A stretch of DNA of 64,000 nucleotides from Variovorax sp. WS11 (GTDB lineage: Bacteria; Pseudomonadota; Gammaproteobacteria; Burkholderiales; Burkholderiaceae_C), in NCBI RefSeq assembly GCF_010499245.1, contig NZ_JAAGOW010000005.1, positions 744,001-808,000 of the forward strand. Direction: 5' to 3'. Numbering within the stretch: position 1 is the stretch's first letter; each line of letters opens with the position of its first letter. Under the pieces are notes generated by a model, which was not told where the DNA came from, did no database searches, and was given only the letters and a program-made list of their open reading frames with translations. The position numbers and the translations under genes were made by a program. Below, piece after piece: positions 15,724 through 24,972 of the stretch.

Positions 15724-17532
15724 ATGGCTTTCCGCATCGAGGACTATGCACTCCTGGGAGACTGCTACAGCGCAGCGTTGGTAGGGAAGGATGGCTCCAT
15801 CGACTGGCTCTGCTGGCCCCGCTTCGACTCGGATGCCTGCTTCGCGGCGCTGCTGGGCGCGCCGGACAACGGTCGCTGGCTGCTGGCCCCTGTGGATGCC
15901 ACCGCGCGCGTCTCGCGTCGCTATCGCGAGGACACGCTCATCCTGGAGACTCGCTTCGAGACCGACGATGCAGCGGTCGTCGTGATCGATTTCATGCCGC
16001 CCCATGGCGATCCGCCGGATCTGATTCGCATCGTTGTCGGCGAGCGCGGTTCGATGCCCATGCGCACGGAGCTCGTCGTGCGCTACGGCTATGGCGCAAC
16101 CGTGCCCTGGTGCAGCAAGCTAGACCCGCATACCTTGATGGCAGTCTCAGGACCGGACATGCTCGTGCTGCGATCGCCCGTCGCGCTCCGTGGCGAGAAC
16201 CTGCGTAGCGTCGCCGAATTCAGCGTCAGCGCGGGCGAGCGCCAGCCTTTCGTCCTCGGCTACGGGCCATCGCACCTGGCTCCTCCTGCGCCGGCAGATG
16301 CGGAGCGCGAACTCGAGCGGACTGAACGATTCTGGACCGAATGGTCGTCCGCACACCACGATGCCGGCGAGTGGGCCCCGGAGGTGGCGCGCTCGCTGGT
16401 CACGCTCAAAGCATTGACCTATGCACCGACAGGAGGCATCGTCGCTGCGCCCACGACTTCGCTGCCCGAGCAATTGGGCAGTTCGAGAAACTGGGACTAT
16501 CGCTTCTGCTGGCTGCGCGACGCGACCTTGACCTTGCTGGCCCTCATGAACGCAGGCCACTATGAGGAAGCCAAGGCGTGGCGAGACTGGCTCGTGCGTG
16601 CAGCAGCCGGTGCGCCCGAGCAGATGCAGATCCTCTACGGCATCGCCGGCGAGCATCGGGCCACCGAGTGGGAGGTGCCGTGGCTGTGCGGCCATGAGGC
16701 CTCGCGGCCGGTGCGAATCGGCAACGCCGCCTGTGAACAGCTGCAGCTCGACGTGTTCGGCGAGGTGATGGACGCACTGCACCAGGCCCGATGCGGTGGC
16801 CTGGCAGCAAGCGACAGCGCCTGGGCACTCCAGCAGGCGCTGCTCGACCATCTGGAGCGCATCTGGCAGGAGCCGGATGAAGGCATCTGGGAGGTTCGCG
16901 GCCCCAGGCAACACTTCACTTTCTCGAAGGCCATGGCGTGGGTGGCATTCGATCGTGCCGTCAAGGGCGTCGAGCAGTTCGGCCTGCCGGGGCCGGCGGA
17001 GCGATGGCGCTCGCTTCGCGATCGCATCCACGAGGATGTGTGCCTGCACGGCTTCGACGCCGAACTCGGAAGCTTCGTGCAGGCCTATGGCAGCCGGCTG
17101 CTCGACGCCAGCCTGCTCCTGTTGCCGACGATCGGATTCCTGCCGGTCTCGGACGCACGCATTGCCGGCACCATCGCCGCGATCGAGCGCCGCTTGCTCG
17201 TGGACGGCCTGGTGCTGCGCTACGACACGGTGCAGACGGACGATGGCTTGCCCGCCGGCGAGGGCGCTTTTCTCGCCTGCAGCTTCTGGCTGGCAGATGC
17301 CTACACCCTGATGGGCCGGCTCGAGGACGCAAGACGGCTGTTCCAGCGCCTTCTGGCCCTGCGCAATGATGTCGGGCTGCTGGCCGAAGAGTACGACCCG
17401 CGCGCCGGCAGGCAGCTGGGTAACTTTCCTCAGGCCTTCTCGCATGTTTCGTTACTCAACACGGCCCACAACCTCAGCCGTGCCGACAAGCCTGCGCAGC
17501 AGCGATCGACCGGACTTCACCGCCGGCGTTGA
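15724..17532 (+). CDS. Glycoside hydrolase family 15-type glucoamylase/trehalase-like protein
   Basis: A 602-residue cytoplasmic protein without signal peptide. The N-terminal half is the beta-sandwich typical of bacterial GH15 proteins (IEDYALLGDCYSAALVGKDG, IDWLCWPRFDSDACF). The second half is the (alpha/alpha)6 barrel: SRNWDYRFCWLRDATLTLLAL, the general acid in EPDEGIWEVRG and the general base in LLAEEYDPRAGRQLGNFPQ. Family members hydrolyse alpha-glucosidic bonds, including trehalose and dextrins. The sugar specificity cannot be read. It follows the 93-residue gene by 9 bases. The last residues after the barrel are basic and unstructured. Confidence 0.92.
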   Translation: MAFRIEDYALLGDCYSAALVGKDGSIDWLCWPRFDSDACFAALLGAPDNGRWLLAPVDATARVSRRYREDTLILETRFETDDAAVVVIDFMPPHGDPPDLIRIVVGERGSMPMRTELVVRYGYGATVPWCSKLDPHTLMAVSGPDMLVLRSPVALRGENLRSVAEFSVSAGERQPFVLGYGPSHLAPPAPADAERELERTERFWTEWSSAHHDAGEWAPEVARSLVTLKALTYAPTGGIVAAPTTSLPEQLGSSRNWDYRFCWLRDATLTLLALMNAGHYEEAKAWRDWLVRAAAGAPEQMQILYGIAGEHRATEWEVPWLCGHEASRPVRIGNAACEQLQLDVFGEVMDALHQARCGGLAASDSAWALQQALLDHLERIWQEPDEGIWEVRGPRQHFTFSKAMAWVAFDRAVKGVEQFGLPGPAERWRSLRDRIHEDVCLHGFDAELGSFVQAYGSRLLDASLLLLPTIGFLPVSDARIAGTIAAIERRLLVDGLVLRYDTVQTDDGLPAGEGAFLACSFWLADAYTLMGRLEDARRLFQRLLALRNDVGLLAEEYDPRAGRQLGNFPQAFSHVSLLNTAHNLSRADKPAQQRSTGLHRRR

Positions 17533-17677
17533 TTTGCCGGTACAGGCCGCGGTGCCTTTGGGTGCCGTTACAACCAGATACCGTCCGCAGCCGAATATCC
17601 CACTCTTCACGCGTCGTGGGCCGCCGCTTGTCATAAAGTCGACAGCCGCGACGAAGAGGGGAGGAACGAAGTTGCCA

Positions 17678-17902
17678 ATGAAACTGCTTGCCGCGCTCTG
17701 CGAAGCGCGCATGCCTTCGACAGTGTTCGAACCGGATGACATCGAGAAACTGCTGGTCTTGAAGGTCACGGGCTTCGTGGAAGCCGACATTCCACCGATG
17801 CTCCTGGACGAGGAAAGCTATCGCTACAGCGCACCCGCTGTCGTTCTTAAAGTGACGGAGCGTGGCTTTGCCGCCTGCCAGACGCATGAACAGAAGGCGT
17901 AA
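17678..17902 (+). CDS. Small protein of unknown function
   Basis: A 74-residue protein from the ATG at 17678, with GAGGAAC a little upstream; an internal ATG at 17711 is possible. FEPDDIEKLLVLKVTGFVEADIPPMLLDEESYRYSA reads like a small mixed-fold domain. Nothing identifies the family. It lies between the GH15 gene and the convergent hydratase gene, which ends 10 bases beyond it. The 145 bases before it hold no other gene. Confidence 0.5.
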   Translation: MKLLAALCEARMPSTVFEPDDIEKLLVLKVTGFVEADIPPMLLDEESYRYSAPAVVLKVTERGFAACQTHEQKA

Positions 17903-17912
17903 GGCTTGGCGA

Positions 17913-18716
17913 TCACCTCGCCGTCAGTTCCGCCACTTTCGCCAGGCGCCTGACCGTTTCCTCGGACGACATCGAGGCTTCGTACGCAGCCCTGCCGAAG
18001 GCCTCGTCCCATTCGCCAGCCGAAATGGCGTTGATGTGGCGTTTCATCGAGCGGACTGCCTGCGCATCGCAGCGCGCGATATTGTCGCGGTACAGGTCGA
18101 TCTGCGGCTGCAGCTCATCGCGTTCCACCAGCTCCGTGAGGAAGCCGGTTCTGAGCAGTTCCTCGCTGTCCATCGTCATCCCGGTCAGGAAGATCTTCTT
18201 GCTGGCCGAACAGCCAAGCCGCGTGACGAAGCGCCGCAGCCCGCCCGGGTAGTAGTGCAAGCCGAACCTCGCGGCGGGCATGAACAGGCGGCATCCACGC
18301 ACGCCGATGCGGAAGTCGCACGCCAGGGCCAGGTCGGTGCCGCCACCATAGGCGCTGCCATTCATGGCGCACAGCGTGGGGATCTCGATGGACTCCAGGG
18401 CGTCGAGCATTTGCTCGAGAGATCGATCCAGGCGCGCGCCGATCTGGCCCAGCGTATAGCCCGAGCAGAAGGTCTTTTCACCTTCACCGGTCAGAACGAG
18501 CAGCCGCACCGAGGGCGCGGCGCGGACTTGCTCGATGTGTTGCAGCAGGACCGCGGGGTCGTCCGGATCGATGCGGTTGTGTTGCCCCGGGCGGCGCAAG
18601 GTGATGATCGCCATCGAGTCCGCGATCTCCAGCGTGGGCGCCGAGTCGGTGTTCATTGGAGTACCTTCGCCTTCGGCTACGGTGCTATGAGCCTTCGGAG
18701 CGGCCGTGCGGCTCAT
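17913..18716 (-). CDS. Enoyl-CoA hydratase/isomerase family protein
   Basis: A 267-residue crotonase-fold protein. LRRPGQHNRIDPDDP and the oxyanion-hole segment LTGEGEKTFCSGYTLGQIG are visible, then MNGSAYGGGTDLALACDFRIG. At the usual acid/base positions it reads FMPAARFGLHYYPGG, so classical hydratase Glu residues are missing and another crotonase reaction is possible. The ATG at 18716 overlaps the upstream CoA-transferase stop by 4 bases and has AAGGAG 7 bases before it, which decides for this start over the internal ATG at 18656. Likely acts on the CoA ester made by the neighbour. Confidence 0.88.
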   Translation of the reverse strand: MSRTAAPKAHSTVAEGEGTPMNTDSAPTLEIADSMAIITLRRPGQHNRIDPDDPAVLLQHIEQVRAAPSVRLLVLTGEGEKTFCSGYTLGQIGARLDRSLEQMLDALESIEIPTLCAMNGSAYGGGTDLALACDFRIGVRGCRLFMPAARFGLHYYPGGLRRFVTRLGCSASKKIFLTGMTMDSEELLRTGFLTELVERDELQPQIDLYRDNIARCDAQAVRSMKRHINAISAGEWDEAFGRAAYEASMSSEETVRRLAKVAELTAR

Positions 18717-19936
18717 GCGCCGGCTCCTTGTGCATGCTGCACGATCACCCCCTTGCGAACCAGCGCCTGCAGGTCCGCCTCCGCGTAGCCGTGCTCCCGA
18801 AGCACTTCGAAGGTGTGTTCCCCCAGGACCGGCGGTGCACGGCGGATCGAGCCGCCCAGGCGGCCATCGAACGAGATCGGGCTGCCCACCTGCCGGATCG
18901 CGCCGAGCTCGGCGTGCTGCACCTCCTCCACGAGCTGCGAGTGGAGCACCTGTTCATCCGCGAAGACGTCGGCGAGGTTGTTGATGGGGCCGGCCGGGAT
19001 GTCGGCGGCGAGCAGCCGTTGCGTCCATTCGGAGCGGCTGCGCTCCTTCAATCTTGCCTCGACGAGTTCCTTGAGTTCCAGGCGCCGCTCGATCCGCGCG
19101 GCGTTGGTGGCGTAGCGCGGATCGTCGACCAGTTCCTGCAGTTCGAGCACCTCGCAAAGCCGCTTCCACATCTCGGCGGTCGCCGGCGCGATGTTCAAGG
19201 GGCCGTCGGCGGTCTGGAACACGCCGTATGGCGAAATGACGGGGTGCGTGTTCCCGGCGAGCGCCGGCACCTCGCCGAGGCTCAGGTAGCGCTGCGCCTG
19301 CACGCTCATGAGTCCGACCAGGCCCGCCAGCAAGGAAGTTTCCACGCGCCGGCCGCGGCCGCTCGCGTGCCGCTCTGAAATGGCGGCGAGCACGCCGATC
19401 GCGCACCACATGCCGGCGGTCTGATCGCCGATGGCCACCCCGACGCGGACAGGGCCGGACTCGGCAGTCCCCGTGACGCTCATCAGGCCCGAGTAGCCCT
19501 GGGCGATCTGGTCGAAGCCCGGACGGCCGCCGGCCGGTCCCGTGCGGCCGAAGCCGGTCACGCTCGCATAGATCAATCGCGGGTTCGCGGCTGCAAGCGC
19601 TTCGTAGCCCAGGCCCATGGCCTCCATGGCGCCGGGCCGGAAATTCTCGACGATCACATCGCAGTCTGCGGCCAGCGCTCGCAGCAGATCCAGCGCCGCA
19701 GGGTCGCGGAAGTTGACGGCGATGCCGCGCTTGTTCCGGTTGCCGCTCAGGTAGTAGGCGCTGGTGCCGCGGTCGAAGGGCCCCCAGTGGCGGATCATGT
19801 CGCCGCCGGTCGGCTCGACCTTGACCACGTCGGCGCCGAGGTCACCGAGGACCATGGTGCAGAAGGGCCCGGCCAGCGCGCGGGTGAGATCCAGGACGCG
19901 AACCCCGGACAGGGGCAGGGATGTTGGGTCGCTCAT
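18713..19936 (-). CDS. Family III CoA-transferase with Ala at the nucleophile position
   Basis: A 407-residue CaiB/BaiF-fold protein: GVRVLDLTRALAGPFCTMVLGDLG and VIVENFRPGAMEAMGLG are typical. At the catalytic Asp position it reads RRVETSLLAGLVGL, placing Ala204 where formyl-CoA transferase-type enzymes have Asp. It may be inactive alone, use another mechanism, or be misaligned by eye. The ATG at 19936 has GGAG 5 bases upstream; the earlier ATG at 19954 has none. First gene of a two-gene unit with the hydratase, divergent from the sulfatase operon and sharing its regulatory gap. Confidence 0.88.
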   Translation of the reverse strand: MSDPTSLPLSGVRVLDLTRALAGPFCTMVLGDLGADVVKVEPTGGDMIRHWGPFDRGTSAYYLSGNRNKRGIAVNFRDPAALDLLRALAADCDVIVENFRPGAMEAMGLGYEALAAANPRLIYASVTGFGRTGPAGGRPGFDQIAQGYSGLMSVTGTAESGPVRVGVAIGDQTAGMWCAIGVLAAISERHASGRGRRVETSLLAGLVGLMSVQAQRYLSLGEVPALAGNTHPVISPYGVFQTADGPLNIAPATAEMWKRLCEVLELQELVDDPRYATNAARIERRLELKELVEARLKERSRSEWTQRLLAADIPAGPINNLADVFADEQVLHSQLVEEVQHAELGAIRQVGSPISFDGRLGGSIRRAPPVLGEHTFEVLREHGYAEADLQALVRKGVIVQHAQGAGA

Positions 19937-19947
19937 GTTTTCTCCGC

Positions 19948-20006
19948 TTGTCATATCGTTGAGGTCAGTCTATATTGCATACAACGGAAATGCAATCGTT
20001 GTGCAA
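19948..20006 (+). promoter_or_regulatory. Sulfatase operon promoter with GntR-type operator
   Basis: TTGTCA (19948-19953), a 17-bp spacer and TATATT (19971-19976) form a strong promoter match. TTGCATACAACG overlaps the -10 region, and ATGCAATCGTTGTGCAA (19990-20006) follows the predicted transcription start. The latter matches, at 14 of 17 positions on the opposite strand, the site on the start of the GntR gene at 25741. This supports control of the operon by that GntR protein. An AAGGAG ribosome site follows at 20009. Confidence 0.7.
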
Positions 20007-20019
20007 TCAAGGAGACCTC

Positions 20020-21543
20020 ATGCGAAAACCCAACATCCTGTTCGTCATGGCCGACCAACTGTCGGCCCCCGTCCTGCCGTTCCACGGCAACCCGGTCGTG
20101 AAGGCGCCTCACCTGCAGGCGCTCGCCGAGCGGTCTGCCGTTTTCGAGAACGCCTACTGCAACTTTCCGCTGTGCGCGCCAGCGCGCTTCTCGCTTCTGG
20201 CGGGCCAGTTCGCGACGCGCATCGGCGCGTTCGACAACGCCTGCGAGTTCCAGGCGGCCACGCCGACGCTGCCCTACTACCTCGCCCAGCAGGGCTACAA
20301 GACCATCCTCAGCGGCAAGATGCACTTCGTGGGCCCCGACCAGAAGCACGGCTTCGAGGAGCGGCTCACCACCGACATCTATCCCGCGGACTTCGGCTGG
20401 GTCGCGGACTGGACGGAAGGCGAATTCAGCTTCTACTCGCCGGGCCATAACCTGAGCACGGTGGATGAAAGCGGCTCCTGCTTCCGAAGCCTGCAACTCG
20501 ATTTCGACGAGGAAGTGGAGGCCAAGGCGATCCAGCGCCTGTACGACCTGGCGCGGGAGGATGAGCAGCCCTTCTTCATGTGCGTTTCCTATACGCATCC
20601 CCATCCGCCCTATCACATCCCCCCGGAGTACCTCGACCGCTATTCGCCGGAAGAGATCAACCTGCCCATCGTCGGCGACATGCCGATGCAGGAGCGGGAC
20701 AAGCTCAGCCAGTGGGTCCAGTACTCCCACGGGCTCAACGAGAAGGGCGCGACCGACGAACAGGTCCGCCGCGCGCGGCACGCCTACTACGCGATGGTCA
20801 GCTACATCGACGACAAGGTCGGGCGCCTGCTCGAAACGCTCAAGCGTGCCGGCTTCGACGACAACACGATCGTGGTGGTCACCTCAGACCACGGCGACAT
20901 GCTGGGAGAACGCGGCATGTGGTTCAAGCGGGTGTTCTTCGACTGGTCGGCCAAGGTGCCCCTGCTGGTCTTCGATCCCCGGGCACCCAAGCCGCGGCGC
21001 ATTGCAGACCCGGTCTCGCACGTGGACCTGCTGCCGACCCTCGTGGACTACGCCACCGAGGGGAAGACGCCGGCCTGGGTCGAACCGATCGACGGCCGCA
21101 GCCTGGTGCCGCTGGTCGCCACGGGCGATGACAGCGGCGAGGCGGAAGCCTTTGTCGAATACACCGCCGAAGGGGTGACCGGCCCCTGCTGCATGCTCCG
21201 GCGCGGCAAGTACAAGTACGTGTACACGCACGGCCATCCCAACCTCCTGTTCGACATGGAGGCCGACCCGAACGAGCTGGTCAACATCGCGGAGCAACAG
21301 CCGCAGGTCTTGGCCGACCTCAAGACGCGCGTGCTCTCCCGCTGGGACCCGGAGGCGATCACGCAGCAGGTGCTGGCCAGCCAGGCGAGGCGCAAGTTCA
21401 TCAATTCGCTGCCCGACGCCATGCAGCCGGTCTGGGACTACCAGGCCAGCACCGACGACACGCGCCGCTTCGTGCGCCGCGGCAGCGCCCGGGTGATCAA
21501 GGTCAAGAAGCGCTGGCCTCCGCTGGCCGCCGCAGACAAATGA
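20020..21543 (+). CDS. betC: Choline-sulfatase-like type I sulfatase
   Basis: A 507-residue alkaline-phosphatase-superfamily sulfatase without signal peptide, thus cytoplasmic. NILFVMADQ holds the metal Asp residues; PLCAPARFSLLAGQ contains Cys52 in the CxPxR motif that is oxidised to formylglycine; SGKMHFVGPD, GFEERLTTDIYPADFGW and TSDHGDMLGERGMWFK match choline-sulfatase (BetC) closely from memory. BetC hydrolyses choline-O-sulfate to choline and sulfate. However betA/betB do not follow: an aldehyde dehydrogenase and an hydroxyacid dehydrogenase do, so another alkyl sulfate may be the substrate. AAGGAG lies 6 bases before the ATG. Confidence 0.82.
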   Translation: MRKPNILFVMADQLSAPVLPFHGNPVVKAPHLQALAERSAVFENAYCNFPLCAPARFSLLAGQFATRIGAFDNACEFQAATPTLPYYLAQQGYKTILSGKMHFVGPDQKHGFEERLTTDIYPADFGWVADWTEGEFSFYSPGHNLSTVDESGSCFRSLQLDFDEEVEAKAIQRLYDLAREDEQPFFMCVSYTHPHPPYHIPPEYLDRYSPEEINLPIVGDMPMQERDKLSQWVQYSHGLNEKGATDEQVRRARHAYYAMVSYIDDKVGRLLETLKRAGFDDNTIVVVTSDHGDMLGERGMWFKRVFFDWSAKVPLLVFDPRAPKPRRIADPVSHVDLLPTLVDYATEGKTPAWVEPIDGRSLVPLVATGDDSGEAEAFVEYTAEGVTGPCCMLRRGKYKYVYTHGHPNLLFDMEADPNELVNIAEQQPQVLADLKTRVLSRWDPEAITQQVLASQARRKFINSLPDAMQPVWDYQASTDDTRRFVRRGSARVIKVKKRWPPLAAADK

Positions 21544-21556
21544 AAGGAGCCGCAGC

Positions 21557-23056
21557 ATGACTCAAGCCAAGCTCATTGCGGACACGGATCCGCACCGTCT
21601 CGCTCGCGCCATCAGCGGGTACAACCTGATCGGCGGCGCACTGGTCGAGGCTCGCTCGGGGCGTACCTTCCCTGTCGTCAACCCCGCCACCGGACGCGAG
21701 ATCGGGCACGCCGCCCATAGCGATGCGAGCGATGTGGACCAGGCGGTCGCCGCCGCAACAAGTGCCCAGCCTGCGTGGGCCGCCACGGCCGCGCGCAAGC
21801 GGGGCACCCTCGTGGCCGAATGCTCGCGTCTTCTGGCCGAGCACGTGGAAGAACTCGGGCGGCTGGTCGCGCTGGAGACCGGCAAGGCCCTGCGCACCGA
21901 GAGCCGCGTCGAGGCCTCGGTCGTCGCCGACGCACTCCAGTTCTACGGCGGCCTGGGCTCGGAGCTCAAGGGGGAGACCGTTCCCTTCAGCCCCGACATG
22001 CTGACCTTCACCCAGCGCGATCCGATCGGTGTGGTGGGCGTGATCATTCCTTGGAACGCGCCCATGATGCTGATGGCGCTGAAGATCGCGCCGGCCCTGG
22101 TGGCAGGGAACACGGTCGTCGTGAAGTCCGCGGAAGAGGCCCCGCTGGCGGTTCTGCGCGTGTGCCAGATCCTCAACCAGAAGCTACCTCCGGGCGTGCT
22201 GAACATCGTCTCCGGCTACGGGGCGGACTGCGGGGCGCCGCTCGTCGCGCACCCCAGCGTCGGGAAGGTGACCTTCACCGGCTCGGTCGAAACCGGCCGC
22301 ATCGTCGCGCGCACTGCCGGAGAGAAGCTCATCCCCGTCACGCTCGAGCTGGGCGGCAAGAGTCCGATGATCGTGATGGACGACGCGGACCTCCCCAAGG
22401 CCGTCGCCGGCGCGGTCAGCGGCATGCGCTTCACCCGGCAGGGCCAGAGCTGCACAGCGGCCAGCCGCATCCTCGTGCATGAGAAGGTCCACGACGAATT
22501 CGTCGCGATGCTCAAGGCGCGCGTCGATGCGATGAAGATGGGCGACCCGCTCGATGAAGAGACGGACATCGGCACGATCATCTCGCGGCCCCAGCTCGAC
22601 AAGGTGCTGGGCTACATCGAGAGCGGCCGCTCCGAGCTCGGAGCCCAGGCGCACGAATGTTCGCAGCTGCCCGCGGGCGAAGCGCTTCGCTCGGGGCTCT
22701 TCGTGAGGCCGGTCATCTTCACCGGGCTCGACAACGCCTCCCGCCTCGCGCGGGAAGAGATCTTCGGCCCCGTGACTTGCGTGATCCGCTTCTCCAGCTA
22801 CGAAGAGGCCTTGAAGATGGCGAACGACAGCGACTTCGGGCTGGCAGCGACCATCTGGACGCAGAACCTGAAGACAGCCCTGGACGCCACCCGCCGACTG
22901 CAGGCCGGCTTCGTGCAGGTGAACCAGAACATCGTCGTCCAGCCCGGCCTGTCCTACGGCGGCGTGAAGCAATCCGGGCTGGGGCGCGAGGCCTCGCTGG
23001 AGGCGATGCTGGACCACTTCACCCACAAGAAGACAGTGATCTTCAACATGACCTGA
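21557..23056 (+). CDS. NAD(P)-dependent aldehyde dehydrogenase
   Basis: A 499-residue aldehyde dehydrogenase. Cofactor block GVIIPWNAPMMLMALKIAPALVAGN, FTGSVETGRIV, general base in LELGGKSPMIVMDDADL, nucleophile Cys in RQGQSCTAASRILV, and EEIFGPVTCVIRF are all present. It starts 13 bases after the sulfatase stop with a GAAAGGAG ribosome site. If the sulfatase releases an alcohol that is oxidised to an aldehyde, this enzyme would complete the oxidation to an acid. It is not recognisably a betaine-aldehyde dehydrogenase from motifs alone, but that activity cannot be excluded. Confidence 0.93.
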   Translation: MTQAKLIADTDPHRLARAISGYNLIGGALVEARSGRTFPVVNPATGREIGHAAHSDASDVDQAVAAATSAQPAWAATAARKRGTLVAECSRLLAEHVEELGRLVALETGKALRTESRVEASVVADALQFYGGLGSELKGETVPFSPDMLTFTQRDPIGVVGVIIPWNAPMMLMALKIAPALVAGNTVVVKSAEEAPLAVLRVCQILNQKLPPGVLNIVSGYGADCGAPLVAHPSVGKVTFTGSVETGRIVARTAGEKLIPVTLELGGKSPMIVMDDADLPKAVAGAVSGMRFTRQGQSCTAASRILVHEKVHDEFVAMLKARVDAMKMGDPLDEETDIGTIISRPQLDKVLGYIESGRSELGAQAHECSQLPAGEALRSGLFVRPVIFTGLDNASRLAREEIFGPVTCVIRFSSYEEALKMANDSDFGLAATIWTQNLKTALDATRRLQAGFVQVNQNIVVQPGLSYGGVKQSGLGREASLEAMLDHFTHKKTVIFNMT

Positions 23057-23085
23057 GTTGGCTTTTCTGAAAACAAGGAGACACC

Positions 23086-23979
23086 ATGGCAGTGATCGGT
23101 TTCATCGGACTGGGCAACATGGGCTTTCCCATGGCATGCCGCTTGAAGGAAGCAGGGCACGAGGTGCGCTGCTTCGACGTGAGCGCGGGCTCCATGGAGC
23201 GCGCGCATGACGCGGGGCTGCACCCACGCACATCGGTCGACGAGGCGGTGGCCGGCGCGGAAGTCGTGATCACGATGCTGCCCAGCGGGCGCCACGTGCT
23301 GGACGTGCTCGCGGCGCGCGCGCTGCCCTTCGCTCCGGGCGCACTGGTCATCGACTGCTCGACGATCGATGTCGCGTCCTGCGCCACCTTCCACGAGAGC
23401 TTGCAGGCCAAGGGGCTCGCCACACTCGACGCCCCCGTCTCCGGCGGCGTCGGCGGCGCCGCCGCGGGGACGCTCACCATCATGGCGGGCGGCACGGACG
23501 CTGCCTTTGCGCGTGCGCTCGAGCTCCTGCGCGCGATGGGCAAGAACATCATCCACGCAGGCGCGGCCGGCGCTGGACAGGCCGCGAAGATCTGCAACAA
23601 CATGCTTGCAGGCATTTCCATGCTGGCGGTGTCCGAAGCCCTTTACCTGGCGAAGCGCCTGGGCCTCGATGCCAAAAAGTTCTTCGAGATTGCCTCGACG
23701 TCCTCGGGCCAGTGCTGGGCCCTCACGAGCTATGCCCCCGAGCCCGGCCTGGTGCCGTCCGCGCCCGCCAATCGCGGCTACGAGGGCGGCTTCGCGTCCG
23801 AGCTGATGCTCAAGGACTTGCGGCTGGCCGAGCAGGCCGCCGTCGCGAGCCACTCGCCTGCGCTGCTCGGCGCGGCTGCCGCGTCCGTCTACGCGATGCA
23901 TTGCGCCGCGGGCCGGGGCCGGCTCGACTTCTCTTCCATCATCCAGATGCTCGGCGCTGCGCAGCCCGCGCATCCCTGA
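23086..23979 (+). CDS. 3-hydroxyisobutyrate dehydrogenase-family oxidoreductase
   Basis: A 297-residue beta-hydroxyacid dehydrogenase. The N-terminal Rossmann motif is IGFIGLGNMGFPMACRL, the substrate-binding motif DAPVSGGVGGAAAGTLTIM, and the catalytic Lys lies in GAGQAAKICNNMLAG; the C-terminal helical domain contains ASELMLKDLRLAEQAA. Members oxidise 3-hydroxyisobutyrate, tartronate semialdehyde or related acids, and some reduce sulfolactaldehyde. Within a sulfatase operon an oxidation or reduction of a small hydroxylated C3-C4 compound is likely. GGAG precedes the ATG. Confidence 0.92.
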   Translation: MAVIGFIGLGNMGFPMACRLKEAGHEVRCFDVSAGSMERAHDAGLHPRTSVDEAVAGAEVVITMLPSGRHVLDVLAARALPFAPGALVIDCSTIDVASCATFHESLQAKGLATLDAPVSGGVGGAAAGTLTIMAGGTDAAFARALELLRAMGKNIIHAGAAGAGQAAKICNNMLAGISMLAVSEALYLAKRLGLDAKKFFEIASTSSGQCWALTSYAPEPGLVPSAPANRGYEGGFASELMLKDLRLAEQAAVASHSPALLGAAAASVYAMHCAAGRGRLDFSSIIQMLGAAQPAHP

Positions 23980-24002
23980 ACGCGCCGGACAAGGAGACGA
24001 GC

Positions 24003-24968
24003 ATGACAATCATCCGTCGCACCTTCAACAGCGCGATCATCGCGCTGCTGTGCACCGGCACCGCGGCCTTCGCGCAAAAGGACACGGGCAAGCTCATCGT
24101 GGGCTACCCGGCAGGCCAGTCCGTCGACGCGGTCGCCCGGCTGCTCGCCGAGCGCCTGGGCCCGGCGATCGGCCGGACCCTGATCGTGGAGAACATGCCC
24201 GGCCAGTCCGGCAGCATCGCGCTCGAGGCGGTCGCGCGAATGCCCGCCGACGGCAGCATCATGACCTTGTCCGCCTCCGCAGCCGTCGCCGGCAATCCGG
24301 TGCTGTACAAGAACGTGCGCTACGACAGCGTGAAGGACTTCGAGCCCGTCGGGTTGATCTATGACGCGCCGCTCGTGCTGATGGTGAACACCAGCCTGCC
24401 GATCAAGTCGCTCGAGGAACTGATCGCCTACGCGAAGGAGAACCGGGGCAAGGTGAACTACTCGTCGCCGGGCAATGGCTCCGTGTCGCACCTCGCCATG
24501 TCGGAGCTCATGCGGCGCACCGGCATCGAAATGACGCACGTGCCCTACCAAGGCGCAGCCAAGTCGCTCACAGACCTGGCCGCGGGGCAGGTGCAGGTCT
24601 CCTTCGACGCCTATGGCGCTGCCCAGCCCTTCCTGGCGGGCGGACGGGTGCGCCCGATCGCCGTGAGCTCGAGTGAGCGCATCTCCGTGCTGCCCTCGGT
24701 TCCGACGGTGGCAGAGAGTGGCCTGGCCGATTTCGATCTCGTGCCGTGGGTCGGCTTGCTGGCGCCTGCCGGCACGCCCAGGGCCGTCGTCGACAAGGTC
24801 AGCGAAGAACTCGCGAAGATCGTGCGCTCGCCGGACTTCTCGCAGCGGATCATCGGACTGGGGGGGCGGCCCCGATTCAAATCGGCTGCGGAATTCAAGA
24901 GCTTCGTGCGGGTCGAGGTCGACCGCTGGGCGGCCATCATCAAGAGCTCCGGGGCCCGGCTGGAGTGA
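24003..24968 (+). CDS. Bug/TctC-family periplasmic solute receptor
   Basis: A 321-residue receptor. The signal peptide ends at TAAFAQ (about 25). LIVGYPAGQSVDAVARLLAE is the ligand loop, with Gly-Gln replacing the more usual Gly-Gly, then LIVENMPGQSGSIALEAV and YSSPGNGSVSHLAM. AAGGAG lies 6 bases before the ATG. It belongs to the sulfatase operon and likely brings in, or senses, its sulfated or carboxylated substrate. No TctAB partner nearby. Confidence 0.93.
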   Translation: MTIIRRTFNSAIIALLCTGTAAFAQKDTGKLIVGYPAGQSVDAVARLLAERLGPAIGRTLIVENMPGQSGSIALEAVARMPADGSIMTLSASAAVAGNPVLYKNVRYDSVKDFEPVGLIYDAPLVLMVNTSLPIKSLEELIAYAKENRGKVNYSSPGNGSVSHLAMSELMRRTGIEMTHVPYQGAAKSLTDLAAGQVQVSFDAYGAAQPFLAGGRVRPIAVSSSERISVLPSVPTVAESGLADFDLVPWVGLLAPAGTPRAVVDKVSEELAKIVRSPDFSQRIIGLGGRPRFKSAAEFKSFVRVEVDRWAAIIKSSGARLE

Positions 24969-24972
24969 CGCG

